Part shown: piece by piece, positions 52,780-62,301 of the stretch
Position numbering within the stretch: position 1 is the first letter of the stretch
Layout of the letters: every line of letters starts with the position of its first letter
DNA from: Candidatus Eisenbergiella merdavium
Lineage (GTDB): Bacteria > Bacillota > Clostridia > Lachnospirales > Lachnospiraceae
NCBI GenBank assembly: GCA_019119595.1
Contig: DWWS01000016.1
Coordinates: forward strand, 27,744-91,743
Direction of reading: 5' to 3'
DNA length: 64,000 nucleotides
Position numbers and translations under genes: made by a program
The notes under the pieces: model-generated
Seen by the model: only the letters and a program-made list of their open reading frames with translations
Databases searched by the model: none
Told to the model about the DNA's origin: nothing

Positions 52780-52846
52780 TTGACTTTTACCTCCATGTTT
52801 AGTATATTAATCATATACCGCCTGCGCGGTCCGCGCAGGCGTTTTT
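52780..52846 (+). promoter_or_regulatory. Promoter-like sequence closely followed by a terminator, upstream of plsX
   Basis: TTGACT (52780-52785), 17-base spacer and TATATT (52803-52808) form a good promoter. Ten bases after it CGCCTGCGC-GGTCC-GCGCAGGCG (52819-52841) with TTTTT is a perfect intrinsic terminator. Either the terminator serves the lipoprotein gene and the promoter is fortuitous, or plsX expression is attenuated here. From 52847 to 52966 I see no other clear promoter. Confidence 0.55.
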
Positions 52847-52966
52847 GTACGGTGGGAGGACCGGTTTCCCGTCGTTCAAAAAACGCTCCGCTGAGGATGC
52901 GTATTTTTGTGCTTTTTTATTGAGAAAGGCGGCAGAAAGGCCGCGGAATCGAGGAAAACGGAAGCT

Positions 52967-53980
52967 ATGGCAGAATATGTAAAGGTGGCGGTGGATGCCA
53001 TGGGCGGTGACAACGCGCCGGGAGAGATCGTGAAGGGCGCGGTGGAAGCGGTTCAGGCGGAAAAGAAGATCAGGGTGTACCTGGTGGGAAAGCAGGAACA
53101 GGTGGAAGCCGAGCTGGCAAAATATGAGTATCCCAAAGATCAGGTGGAGGTGGTGAACGCCACGCAGAAGATCGAAATGGCGGAGCCTCCGGTGGCGGCG
53201 ATCAAGGGAAAAAAGGATTCCTCCATCGTGAAGGGCCTGCAGCTGGTTCGCGAAGGAACCTGCGACGCCTTCGTATCCGCAGGAAGCACGGGAGCGGTGC
53301 TGGTGGGCGGACAGGTGATCGTGGGCCGGGCGAAGGGCGTGGAGCGGCCTCCGCTTGCGCCGCTGATCCCCACGGAGAAGGGAGCCTCCCTGCTGGTGGA
53401 CTGCGGGGCGAACGTGGACGCGAAGCCCTCCAATCTGGTGCAGTTTGCGCGGATGGGCTCCATCTACATGGAGAATGTGCTGGGGATCAGGAACCCGAAA
53501 GTCGGCATCGTCAACAACGGAGCCGAGGAGGAGAAGGGAAACGCGCTGGTAAAGGAGACCTTCCCTCTGCTGAAGTCCTGTCCCGACATCAATTTCATCG
53601 GAAGTGTGGAGGCAAGGGACATTCCCTCCGGCGTGGCGGACGTGATCGTGTGCGAGGCCTTCGTAGGAAACGTGATCCTGAAGCTGTATGAGGGCGTGGG
53701 CGGAACGCTGATCAAGATGGTGAAGGCCGGGATGATGACCAGCACGAGGAGCAAGGTCGGCGCGCTCCTTGTCAAGCCCGCTCTGAAGGAAACGCTGAAG
53801 GCCTTTGATCTGGAGCAGTACGGCGGAGCGCCGCTTCTGGGCTTAAAGGGGCTTGTGGTCAAGACCCATGGAAGCTCAAAGGCCGTTGAGATCAGGAACA
53901 CGATCCTGCAGTGCCTGACTTTCCGTGAGCAGGATATTAACGGCAAGATTCAGAAAGCGATTTCGGGAACCGCCGGTTAA
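52967..53980 (+). CDS. plsX: Phosphate acyltransferase PlsX
   Basis: Converts acyl-ACP to acyl-phosphate for phospholipid synthesis by PlsY. The 337-residue length is usual. Family stretches are VAVDAMGGDNAP at the N-terminus, FVSAGSTGAVL, VDCGANVDAKP and GVADVIVCEAFVGNVILK. The ATG at 52967 is followed by MAEYVKVAVDAMGG; upstream codons lack a good ribosome site. acpP follows after 15 bases. Confidence 0.96.
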   Translation: MAEYVKVAVDAMGGDNAPGEIVKGAVEAVQAEKKIRVYLVGKQEQVEAELAKYEYPKDQVEVVNATQKIEMAEPPVAAIKGKKDSSIVKGLQLVREGTCDAFVSAGSTGAVLVGGQVIVGRAKGVERPPLAPLIPTEKGASLLVDCGANVDAKPSNLVQFARMGSIYMENVLGIRNPKVGIVNNGAEEEKGNALVKETFPLLKSCPDINFIGSVEARDIPSGVADVIVCEAFVGNVILKLYEGVGGTLIKMVKAGMMTSTRSKVGALLVKPALKETLKAFDLEQYGGAPLLGLKGLVVKTHGSSKAVEIRNTILQCLTFREQDINGKIQKAISGTAG

Positions 53981-53995
53981 GGAAGGACGAAGGAT

Positions 53996-54235
53996 ATGGA
54001 GCTGGACAAGCTGAGAAGGATCATTGCGGAGGTTCTGTGCGTGGACACAAAGGAAATTACGGAGGAGACCACCTTTGTGGACGATCTGTGCGCGGATTCC
54101 CTGGACCTTTACCAGATCGTGATGGGGATCGAGGAGGAATTTTCCATCGAAATATCGCAGACGGACGCGGAAAAGATCAGGACGGTGGGAGAAGCCGTCC
54201 GGCTGATCAGGGGCAGCGTGGAAAACGGCAAATGA
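53996..54235 (+). CDS. acpP: Acyl carrier protein
   Basis: A 79-residue acidic four-helix protein with phosphopantetheine attachment site DSL (Ser35 in LCADSLDLYQIVMG). It supplies the acyl chains used by PlsX and others. GGAAGGACGAAGGAT precedes ATG. A 142-base gap with hairpins separates it from rnc. Confidence 0.96.
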   Translation: MELDKLRRIIAEVLCVDTKEITEETTFVDDLCADSLDLYQIVMGIEEEFSIEISQTDAEKIRTVGEAVRLIRGSVENGK

Positions 54236-54377
54236 GACAGCAAGGGGCTGACGCCTGTATATCGGGAACGGCGCGCTGGGCGCGTCGTTCGTTGTGCGTC
54301 TGCCCGGCTGCGCAGCCTCTGCAGCTACCGCTCCCGGCGTGCGTGCGGGCGGCAAAAACGGACGAAAGGATTAAGAC
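54236..54377 (+). promoter_or_regulatory. Structured spacer between acpP and rnc
   Basis: AACGGCGCGC-TGG-GCGCGTCGTT at about 54272-54294 is a 10-base stem with one G-T pair, and GGCTGCGCAGCC at 54306-54317 is a palindrome. No T-run follows. A site for RNase III self-processing is one possibility, but the stems are short. No gene was seen. Confidence 0.35.
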
Positions 54378-55109
54378 GTGGTTTACAAACTGGAAGAACT
54401 GGAAAAAAGGATCGGATATATTTTTCAGAACAGGACGCTTCTGAAGCAGGCGCTCACCCACAGCTCCTTTGCCAACGAGCAGAGGATCAACCGGATCGGG
54501 AGCTATGAGCGGCTGGAATTCCTGGGAGACGCGGTGCTGGAGCTCGTTTCCAGCGATTTTCTGTTCCATGAAAACCCGCAGATGCCGGAAGGGCAGCTTA
54601 CCAGGCTGCGCTCCTCCATGGTCTGCGAGCCTGCGCTGGCCTACTGCGCCAGGGATCTGGAGCTGGAAAAGTACATCCTGCTGGGAAAAGGAGAGGAAGG
54701 TACGGGAGGAAGAAACCGGGATTCCATCATATCAGACGTGATGGAGGCCGTGATCGGAGCGCTGTATCTGGACGGCGGCTTTCAGGCGGCGCACCGCTTC
54801 ATCCACCGCTTCGTGCTTTCCGATCTGGAAAACAAGATCCTTTTTTACGACAGCAAATCGGTGCTGCAGGAGATGATCCAGGGCATGTCCGGCGGTGTGC
54901 AGCTTTCCTATGCGCTGGTGGGCGAAGAGGGGCCGGAGCACGATAAGCAGTTTCTTGTGGAGGCCAGGCTGGATGGACAGACGGTGGGATGCGGAAAGGG
55001 CCGGAGCAAGAAGGCGGCGGAGCAGCAGGCGGCCTATCAGGCCATACTCGCCCTGAGAAAGCAGACGGGAGAAAACGGGACGGACAGGCATGTATTTAAA
55101 GAGCATTGA
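54378..55109 (+). CDS. rnc: Ribonuclease III
   Basis: Cleaves double-stranded RNA, including rRNA precursors. Signature ERLEFLGDAVLE is at residues 44-55 and the second acidic set at DSIISDVMEAVIGALYLD near 115. The C-terminal dsRNA-binding domain has AEARLDGQTVGCGKGRSKK-type residues. Starts at GTG 54378, with AAAGGA 8 bases upstream. Its last 20 bases overlap smc. Confidence 0.96.
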   Translation: MVYKLEELEKRIGYIFQNRTLLKQALTHSSFANEQRINRIGSYERLEFLGDAVLELVSSDFLFHENPQMPEGQLTRLRSSMVCEPALAYCARDLELEKYILLGKGEEGTGGRNRDSIISDVMEAVIGALYLDGGFQAAHRFIHRFVLSDLENKILFYDSKSVLQEMIQGMSGGVQLSYALVGEEGPEHDKQFLVEARLDGQTVGCGKGRSKKAAEQQAAYQAILALRKQTGENGTDRHVFKEH

Positions 55110-58100
55110 GGTACACGGGTTTAAATCCTTTGCCAATAAGATCACCTTTGAATTTCATAACGGGATCACGGGAATCGTGGGCCCCAACGGCAGCGGAAAG
55201 AGCAATGTGGCCGACGCGGTGCGCTGGGTGCTGGGAGAGCAGCGGGTGAAGCAGCTTCGCGGCTCCTCCATGCAGGACGTCATTTTTTCCGGAACCGAGG
55301 TGAGAAAGCCCATGGGCTACGCCTACGTGGCGATCACTCTGGACAATTCGGATCACCAGCTTGCGGTGGAATACGACGAGGTCACGGTGGCGAGACGGAT
55401 CTACCGTTCCGGTGAGAGCGAATATCTGATGAATGGCACGCCCTGCAGGCTGAAGGATGTGAACGAGCTTTTCTACGATACCGGGATCGGCAAGGAGGGC
55501 TATTCCATCATCGGCCAGGGCCAGATCGACCGGATCCTTTCCGGCAGGCCGGAGGAAAGAAGGGAGCTGTTCGACGAGGCCGCCGGAATCGTGAAGTTTA
55601 AGCGCAGAAAAGCCGCTGCGCAGAAGAAGCTGGAGGACGAAAAGAACAACCTGCTGCGTGTTTCGGACATCCTTTCCGAGCTGGAGAAGCAGACCGGGCC
55701 GCTGGAAAAGCAGGCGGAAAAGGCGCGGATCTACCTGAAAAAAAAGGAAGATCAGAAACGGCTGGACGTGAACGTTTTTCTGCTGGAAAACCGCAGGCTG
55801 TCCGGGCAGCTTTCCGAGCTGAATGAAAAATATGAGACCGCTTCCGGAGAGCTTGCCGAAAACACGGAAAAATACAGCCGGATCAGGGAAGAATATGAAA
55901 GTGTTCAGGCGGAAATGGATGAGCTGGACAAGCGCATCGAGCAGACCAGGACAGAGCTTTCCGACGCCGCCCTGCTCAAGGGCCGCCTGGAGGGAGAGAT
56001 CAACGTCTTAAAGGAACAGATCAACTCCGCGCATTCCAACGGCCGCCATCTGGCGGGCCGGAAGGAGACCTTGGACAGTCAGATCGAGGAGCGAACCCGG
56101 GAACGCGAAAGGCTGACGGCCGGAAAGCAGGAGACGGATCGCAGTCTTTCGGAAATGGAGGAAAAGCATGCGCAGGCCGCTGCCTTCCTTGCGGCCGTTC
56201 AGGCAAGAGAGCAGGAGGCCGAGGCCCTTATTGAGGCCGGCCGTAACCGGATCATCGGGGAGCTGAACGAACGGGCGGCCATCAAGACTCGGATGGGACG
56301 CTTTGAGACCATGCTGGAGCAGATACAGATCCGAAGGGCGGAGCTGAATTCCAGACTGCTTCGTGCCAAATCGGACGAGGAGCAGCAGGATGCGGGCATC
56401 CAGGAGCTGGAAGAGGAATTTGACCGGATCAATGAAGGGATCACGGCCCTCAACGACTCCATCAGCGCGCAGGAGGAGAAGCTGAATGAGATCCGGGACG
56501 AGCTGGCGAAAAAGGATCAGGCGGTGCGCGATACCCAGGTGGTCTATCACCAGGAAAAATCCAGGCTGGATGCGTTAGTCAACCTGACGGAGCGTTATGA
56601 GGGCTACGGCGGAAGCGTGAAGCGGGTCATGGAGCAGAAGGAAAGACACCCCGGCATCCTTGGCGTGGTGGCGGATCTTCTGAAGGTGGAGAAAAAATAT
56701 GAAACCGCCATCGAAACGGCGCTTGGCGGAAGCATTCAGAACATCGTGACGGACAACGAGGACACCGCGAAGGCGATGATCGCCTTCCTGAAGGAGGTGA
56801 GAGGCGGAAGGGCCACCTTCCTGCCCCTGACCAGTGTAAAAAGCCGCCAGGAATTCCGGCAGAGGCAGCTTTTGAGTGAGCCGGGCGTCATCGGCCTCGC
56901 GGATTCTCTGGTGAAAACGGAAGAAAAATATCGGGATGTGGCCGCTTCCCTGCTGGGAAGGATCCTGGTGATCGACCATGTGGACAATGCGGTGCGTCTT
57001 GCCAGAAAAACAGGCTACAGCCTGCGCATGGTCACGCTGGAGGGCGAGCTTTTTTCACCGGGCGGAGCGATCAGCGGCGGCGCCTTTAAGAACAGCAGCA
57101 ACCTGCTGGGACGCAGAAGGGAGATCGAACAGCTCCAGGAAAAGGTCAGACAGACGCTGAGACAGGTGGACGCGCTTCTGGAGGAAACGGAAGAGATCCG
57201 GAAGCGGCGCGCAGCCCTTCGGGTCAGGCTGGATCAGACAAAGGAACAGCTTCAGCAGGAATTCATCCGGCAGAATACGGCGCGGATGAACGTGGCGGCC
57301 GCGAGGGAGAAAAAGGAGCAGACCCAGGCGGGCTACGATGGCCTGAAAAAGGAGCAGGAGGAGATCGCCGGTCAGCTGCTGGAGCTGAAGGAGAGCAGGG
57401 AGCAGACCGAACGGGAGCTTGCCGCTTCCCTGCAGCTGGAAAAAGAGCAGGAGGAGCAGATCAGGACAACCCAGGAGCAGCTGGAGGAGATCCGAAAGGA
57501 ACAGAGCGGACAGGCGGCCGAGGTATCCTCCATCGAAATGGAGATGGAGAAGATCCGTCAGGCGCAGGGCTTTGCCGGAGAAAATCTGGACCGTGTCTGC
57601 GGCGAGCTTTCCCGCTTTGAGAAAGAGCGCGCGGAGGTGCTCGCCGGAATGGAGGACAACGAACGGCAGATGCAGGAGAAGGAGCAGCAGATCCGCTCCC
57701 TGACGGAAAGCCTGTCCGCCTCCGGCGTGGCGGGAAGCGAAGGACAGCTGAAGCTGGAGGCAGACCTTCAGAGAAAGGACGAGCTTGCCGCCAGACAAAA
57801 ACGCTTTTTTACGGAAAGAGAAAGCCTGTCCGAAACGGTGGCCGGTCTGGACCGGGAGGTCTATCGTCTGAACGCCCAGCGGGAAAAGACGGAGGAGGCC
57901 ATCGAGAACCAGATCAACTATATGTGGGACGAATATGAGCTGACGCTGGGAAGCGCCTCCGCCATGCGGGATGAGGCACTGGACGACCTGGGAGCCATGA
58001 AAAAGGAGATCGCATCCCTGAAGGATGAGATCAGAAGGCTGGGCGACGTGAACGTGAACGCCATAGAGGATTATAAAAATCTCATGGAACGCTATACCTT

Positions 58101-58650
58101 CCTGAAGGGCCAGCACGACGATCTGGTGCAGGCGGAGGAAACGCTGCGGGGCATCATCCTGCAGCTGGACGAGGCCATGCGTAGGCAGTTTAAGGAAAAG
58201 TTCGCGCAGATCGCGGAGGAATTTGACAAGGTGTTCCGGGAGCTGTTCGGCGGAGGAAAGGGAACCCTGGAGCTTTTGGAGGATGAGGACATCCTGGAGG
58301 CGGGCATCCGCATCATCGCCCAGCCGCCCGGAAAGAAGCTGCAGAACATGATGCAGCTTTCCGGCGGAGAAAAGGCGCTTACGGCCATCGCCCTGCTGTT
58401 CGCCATCCAGAACCTGAAGCCCTCCCCCTTCTGTCTGCTGGATGAGATCGAGGCGGCGCTGGACGACAGCAATGTGGGACGGTTCGCCGGATACCTGCAC
58501 AAGCTGACGAAGCACACCCAGTTCATCGTCATCACGCACAGAAGAGGAACCATGGAAAAGGCGGACCGGCTGTACGGGATCACCATGCAGGAAAAGGGCG
58601 TTTCCACGCTGGTCAGCGTGAGCCTGATCGACAAGGAGCTGACAAACTGA
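55090..58650 (+). CDS. smc: Chromosome segregation protein SMC
   Basis: A 1186-residue condensin subunit that organises the chromosome with ScpA and ScpB. N-terminal Walker A GPNGSGKSN (residues 32-40), two long coiled coils (about 170-500 and 670-1020), hinge near 520-640 (ERYEGYGGSVKRVME and GGSIQNIVTDNEDTAKAMI), and C-terminal signature LSGGEKALTAIALLFA and Walker B FCLLDEIEAALDD. Its start overlaps rnc by 20 bases. ftsY follows, the standard Firmicutes order. Confidence 0.97.
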   Translation: MYLKSIEVHGFKSFANKITFEFHNGITGIVGPNGSGKSNVADAVRWVLGEQRVKQLRGSSMQDVIFSGTEVRKPMGYAYVAITLDNSDHQLAVEYDEVTVARRIYRSGESEYLMNGTPCRLKDVNELFYDTGIGKEGYSIIGQGQIDRILSGRPEERRELFDEAAGIVKFKRRKAAAQKKLEDEKNNLLRVSDILSELEKQTGPLEKQAEKARIYLKKKEDQKRLDVNVFLLENRRLSGQLSELNEKYETASGELAENTEKYSRIREEYESVQAEMDELDKRIEQTRTELSDAALLKGRLEGEINVLKEQINSAHSNGRHLAGRKETLDSQIEERTRERERLTAGKQETDRSLSEMEEKHAQAAAFLAAVQAREQEAEALIEAGRNRIIGELNERAAIKTRMGRFETMLEQIQIRRAELNSRLLRAKSDEEQQDAGIQELEEEFDRINEGITALNDSISAQEEKLNEIRDELAKKDQAVRDTQVVYHQEKSRLDALVNLTERYEGYGGSVKRVMEQKERHPGILGVVADLLKVEKKYETAIETALGGSIQNIVTDNEDTAKAMIAFLKEVRGGRATFLPLTSVKSRQEFRQRQLLSEPGVIGLADSLVKTEEKYRDVAASLLGRILVIDHVDNAVRLARKTGYSLRMVTLEGELFSPGGAISGGAFKNSSNLLGRRREIEQLQEKVRQTLRQVDALLEETEEIRKRRAALRVRLDQTKEQLQQEFIRQNTARMNVAAAREKKEQTQAGYDGLKKEQEEIAGQLLELKESREQTERELAASLQLEKEQEEQIRTTQEQLEEIRKEQSGQAAEVSSIEMEMEKIRQAQGFAGENLDRVCGELSRFEKERAEVLAGMEDNERQMQEKEQQIRSLTESLSASGVAGSEGQLKLEADLQRKDELAARQKRFFTERESLSETVAGLDREVYRLNAQREKTEEAIENQINYMWDEYELTLGSASAMRDEALDDLGAMKKEIASLKDEIRRLGDVNVNAIEDYKNLMERYTFLKGQHDDLVQAEETLRGIILQLDEAMRRQFKEKFAQIAEEFDKVFRELFGGGKGTLELLEDEDILEAGIRIIAQPPGKKLQNMMQLSGGEKALTAIALLFAIQNLKPSPFCLLDEIEAALDDSNVGRFAGYLHKLTKHTQFIVITHRRGTMEKADRLYGITMQEKGVSTLVSVSLIDKELTN

Positions 58651-58716
58651 GGTCAGCTCCGGAGGAACCCGGAAACGAGGCTTTGCCGACAATGAGGCTT
58701 TGGAAGGGAGAAGAGT

Positions 58717-59658
58717 ATGGGTGAAGGAAAAAAAGGCTTTTTTGCCAGGCTGAAGGAAGGCCTGAACAAAACGAGAAATAACATCGTAAGCGGGATCGAT
58801 TCCGTGTTCAGCGGATTTTCCGCCATCGACGACGAGTTTTACGAGGAGCTGGAGGAAACCCTGATCATGGGGGATATCGGCGTGAACGCCACCTCCGATA
58901 TCCTGGAGCGTTTAAAGAAGCAGGTGAAGGAGAGGCATATCAAGGAGCCCTCCGACTGCAGACAGCTTCTGATCGACAGCATCCGGGAGCAGATGCAGGT
59001 GGGGGAGACCGCCTATGAATTTGAACGGAAGCAGTCCGTCATTCTGGTGATCGGCGTGAACGGAGTAGGAAAGACCACCTCTGTAGGGAAGCTTGCCGGC
59101 ATGCTGAAGGCGGAGGGCAGGAAGGTGCTCATCGCCGCCGCGGATACCTTCCGCGCGGCCGCCGGGGAACAGCTTGCGGGCTGGGCCAGCCGGGCGGGCG
59201 TGGACATGATCGGCGGGGCAGAGGGCTCCGATCCGGCGAGCGTGCTGTTCGATGCGGTGAGCGCGGCGAAGGCAAGACACGTGGACGTGCTGCTCTGCGA
59301 CACGGCGGGAAGGCTGCATAACAAGAAAAACCTGATGGAGGAGCTTCGGAAGATGAACCGCATCATCGACCGGGAATTTCCGGACGCGCACCGGGAGAAT
59401 CTGGTGGTTCTTGACGGCACCACCGGCCAGAACGCGCTGCAGCAGGCCAGGGAATTCGGCGAGGTGGCCGACCTGACGGGCATCATCCTGACCAAGATGG
59501 ACGGAACGGCCAAGGGCGGCATCGCGGTGGCCATCCAGTCGGAGCTGAACGTTCCGGTGAAATATATCGGCGTGGGAGAGGACATGGAGGATCTGCAGAA
59601 ATTCGATCCCGACCAGTTTGTGAACGCGCTGTTTGACGTAAGGACAGAGAAAGAATGA
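58717..59658 (+). CDS. ftsY: Signal recognition particle receptor FtsY
   Basis: A 313-residue SRP GTPase that docks ribosome-nascent chain complexes at the membrane. It has only the NG domain with a short basic N-terminus, as in Gram-positives. G1 GVNGVGKTT (residues 113-121), G3 DTAGRLHNKKNLMEELRKM and G4 TKMDGTAKGG are intact. AAGGGAG precedes ATG. Last gene of the core cluster; no terminator is obvious before ilvA. Confidence 0.97.
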   Translation: MGEGKKGFFARLKEGLNKTRNNIVSGIDSVFSGFSAIDDEFYEELEETLIMGDIGVNATSDILERLKKQVKERHIKEPSDCRQLLIDSIREQMQVGETAYEFERKQSVILVIGVNGVGKTTSVGKLAGMLKAEGRKVLIAAADTFRAAAGEQLAGWASRAGVDMIGGAEGSDPASVLFDAVSAAKARHVDVLLCDTAGRLHNKKNLMEELRKMNRIIDREFPDAHRENLVVLDGTTGQNALQQAREFGEVADLTGIILTKMDGTAKGGIAVAIQSELNVPVKYIGVGEDMEDLQKFDPDQFVNALFDVRTEKE

Positions 59659-59748
59659 CCAGAGAAGGAATGACAGAGCAGGAGTGACTGAGAAGAAATG
59701 ACAGAGGATACGGGAAAGGAAAGGTAACGGATGATGGAGGACGAAAGG

Positions 59749-60960
59749 ATGCTTACCCTGGAAAAGTTTGAGGAGGCCGCTGAAACAGTGAAGCGTGTCA
59801 CGCAGGAAACCAAGCTGGTTTACAGCGAATATTTCAGCGCGCAGTCGGGAAACAGGGTTTATTTTAAACCGGAAAACATGCAGCTCACCGGAGCGTACAA
59901 GCTGCGGGGCGCTTACTATAAGATCAGCACCCTTTCCGAGGAGGAAAGGAGCAGGGGACTGATCACGGCCTCTGCGGGAAATCACGCCCAGGGCGTGGCC
60001 TATGCGGCGAAGGCTTACGGCTGCAAGGCGGTGATCGTCATGCCCACCACCACCCCTCTCATGAAGGTGAACCGCACCAAGGGCTACGGGGCAGAGGTGG
60101 TGCTGTGGGGAGATGTGTACGATGAGGCCTGCGCAAAGGCCTATGAGCTCGCGGAGGAAAACGGCTATACCTTCATCCACCCCTTTGACGACCCTGCGGT
60201 GGCGACCGGGCAGGGAACCATCATGATGGAGATCTTCAAGGAGCTTCCTCTGGTGGACTATGTACTGGTTCCCATCGGCGGCGGCGGTCTGGCGACGGGC
60301 GTTTCCACCCTGGCAAAGCTCTTAAATCCAAAGATCCATGTGATCGGCGTGGAGCCTGCGGGCGCGAACTGCATGCAGGAATCCCTGAAGGCCGGAAAGG
60401 TGGTCACCCTGGATACGGTGAACACCATCGCGGACGGTACTGCGGTAAAGACGCCGGGCTCCGTGATCTTCCCCTACATACAGGAGAACATCGACGACAT
60501 CATCACTGTAAAGGATGAGGAGCTGGTGACGGCCTTCCTGGATATGGTGGAAAACCATAAGATGGTCGTTGAAAATTCCGGGCTTCTCACCGTCGCCGCT
60601 CTGAAGCATCTGGACGTGAAGGGCAAAAAGGTGGTTTCCATTCTGAGCGGAGGAAACATGGACGTGATCACCATGTCCTCCGTGGTGCAGAACGGCCTGA
60701 TCTCACGCGACCGGATCTTCACCGTTTCCGTACTCCTTCCGGACAAGCCGGGAGAGCTTTCCAGGGTGTCGCATGTGATAGCGGAAGAAAGCGGAAACGT
60801 CATCAAGCTGGAGCACAACCAGTTCGTTTCCATCAACAGGAACGCCGCCGTGGAGCTGCGCATCACGCTGGAGGCATTCGGAACGGAGCATAAGCAGCAG
60901 ATCCTTTCGGCTTTGGAAAGAGAGGGCTATAAGCCCAAGCTGGTTCGGACGATCATATAA
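59749..60960 (+). CDS. ilvA: Threonine ammonia-lyase (threonine dehydratase)
   Basis: A PLP enzyme converting threonine to 2-oxobutanoate and ammonia. With 403 residues it is the form with a PLP domain and one C-terminal ACT domain (about 330-400, VSVLLPDKPGELSRV), usual for Clostridia. The PLP lysine is in GAYKLRGA (Lys51); the phosphate loop is GGGGLATG. ATG 59749 is preferred because GGAGG lies 8 bases upstream and MLTLEKFEEA is a typical N-terminus; ATG 59731 would add six residues. The isoleucine or catabolic role cannot be separated from sequence. Confidence 0.93.
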   Translation: MLTLEKFEEAAETVKRVTQETKLVYSEYFSAQSGNRVYFKPENMQLTGAYKLRGAYYKISTLSEEERSRGLITASAGNHAQGVAYAAKAYGCKAVIVMPTTTPLMKVNRTKGYGAEVVLWGDVYDEACAKAYELAEENGYTFIHPFDDPAVATGQGTIMMEIFKELPLVDYVLVPIGGGGLATGVSTLAKLLNPKIHVIGVEPAGANCMQESLKAGKVVTLDTVNTIADGTAVKTPGSVIFPYIQENIDDIITVKDEELVTAFLDMVENHKMVVENSGLLTVAALKHLDVKGKKVVSILSGGNMDVITMSSVVQNGLISRDRIFTVSVLLPDKPGELSRVSHVIAEESGNVIKLEHNQFVSINRNAAVELRITLEAFGTEHKQQILSALEREGYKPKLVRTII

Positions 60961-61025
60961 AAACCGTTCCGGAATAATTTCCGGCGTTTTGCCGCAGAAT
61001 GAAACAGAGAGAGGAGGATTCGGAA

Positions 61026-61892
61026 ATGGAGAAAAAGACGATAAAGCGGCAGATCCTGGATTATCTGCTCATTACGGCAGGAACCGTCATATACGGCGTC
61101 GGCGTCAGTCTGTTTCTGGATCCCAACAATCTGGCTCCCGGCGGCGTGACCGGTATCGCCATGATCATAAACCGTCTTTCCGGCCTTCCCACCGGAACGG
61201 GAATCCTTCTCATCAACATCCCGATCCTTGCGGCCGGGCTGTGGCGGTTCGGCTTCCGCTTTCTGGTTTCCACGCTTTATGCCACCTTTTTATGCTCCGT
61301 TTTTACCAATTTTTTTGCAGGCTTCGGAGCCCTGACCACAGACCCTGTGCTGGCGTCCCTCGCCGGCGGAGCGGTGATGGCGATCGGGCTTGCGTTGGTA
61401 TTTCGGGCGGGAGCCACCACCGGGGGCACGGATATCATCGTCAAATTTCTGCGGCAGAAATACCGCCATTTAAAGACCGGAAGGCTGTTTTTCCTTCTGG
61501 ATGTGCTGATCGTAGCTGCTTCTCTTCTTGTTTTTGACGACATAGATACCATCCTCTATGCCCTGCTGGCCGTGGTAGTGACAAGCATTGTATTTGACGC
61601 GGTGCTTTACGGCTTTGATGAGGCGAAGCTTGTTTATATCATCAGTGACAAAGCGGAAAGCATCGCCAGGCGTATCATGGACGAGCTGGATGCGGGCGTG
61701 ACCTTTCTGGAGGGGAAGGGAGCGTACAGCAGCAGTCCCAAGCAGGTGATCCTGTGCGTCATGCGCAATACGGTCGCGCCCAGGGCGGAGGAGATCGTGA
61801 AGCAGGAGGATCCGCTGGCCTTCATGATCATTTCCAGCGCCACGGAGATCTACGGGGAGGGCTATAAGAACATTTTCAGCGAGAAGCTGTGA
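61026..61892 (+). CDS. YitT family membrane protein (DUF161 + DUF2179)
   Basis: A 288-residue protein with five or six helices in the first 200 residues (GVGVSLFLDPNNLAPGGVTGIAMI and a conserved AGATTGGTDIIVKFL) and a cytoplasmic DUF2179 domain at the end (GVTFLEGKGAYSSSPKQVIL). Function of the family is unknown. ATG 61026 was chosen for GAGGAGG upstream. Gene ends before an AT-rich, gene-poor zone. Confidence 0.92.
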   Translation: MEKKTIKRQILDYLLITAGTVIYGVGVSLFLDPNNLAPGGVTGIAMIINRLSGLPTGTGILLINIPILAAGLWRFGFRFLVSTLYATFLCSVFTNFFAGFGALTTDPVLASLAGGAVMAIGLALVFRAGATTGGTDIIVKFLRQKYRHLKTGRLFFLLDVLIVAASLLVFDDIDTILYALLAVVVTSIVFDAVLYGFDEAKLVYIISDKAESIARRIMDELDAGVTFLEGKGAYSSSPKQVILCVMRNTVAPRAEEIVKQEDPLAFMIISSATEIYGEGYKNIFSEKL

Positions 61893-62073
61893 ACGCTCTG
61901 CACAAAATACACTCCGTCGCCGAAAAATCCAAAAAGCCTTTTACGTCGGGCTGCAGTCCGACAGGTAGGGAACAAAACGGAGCGCAGGCGGGAAATCAGA
62001 GATTACGATGTCTTCTGATCAAACATATTTTAGTTTCTTTTGCATTGTTCTTTAAAAGCTGTTCCTCTGTGTA

Positions 62074-62109
62074 TGTGCATGATGCTTCGGCATCATGCAC
62101 ACTTTTTTG
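62074..62109 (+). terminator. Terminator downstream of yitT
   Basis: TGTGCATGATGC-TTCG-GCATCATGCACA, a 12-base perfect stem with TTCG tetraloop, followed by C and T6. Between 61893 and 62073 I see only a near-palindrome at 61945-61962 and no gene. Confidence 0.95.
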
Positions 62110-62125
62110 TGTCACAGTAAAAATA

Positions 62126-62292
62126 CCCCCCCTGCTATGCAGGGGGAGGACAGATCTTTAGATATAAGTATGAGCTCCTGTGCTAGAATAAAAGTGGGTC
62201 TGCAAAACCACAAATAAAAAGCACAGGAGGTCCTAAGAATGGACAATAACAGTTTGACTCATACGAATGGAACGACAAACATAAAGTTGTGA
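62126..62292 (+). mobile_element. Remnant of an IS200/IS605-type element (left end and start of tnpA)
   Basis: CCCCCTGC-TAT-GCAGGGGG (62128-62146) resembles the end hairpin of IS200/IS605 elements. Downstream CTCCTGTGC (62175-62183) pairs with GCACAGGAG (62221-62229), hiding the ribosome site, as known for IS200 tnpA. A frame from ATG 62239 reads MDNNSLTHT, like the TnpA start, then shifts (one base short before the TGGAAC that would give Lys-Trp-Asn) and stops at 62292. The rest of the transposase is absent. Confidence 0.55.
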
Positions 62293-62301
62293 GGTACGAA
62301 T

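Noticed and set aside
57055..58692. 545-codon open frame antisense to smc
   Set aside because: Leucine-rich shadow of the coiled coil.
61889..62161. 90-codon frame after yitT
   Set aside because: Runs through the terminator hairpin, has no ribosome site and no recognisable sequence.
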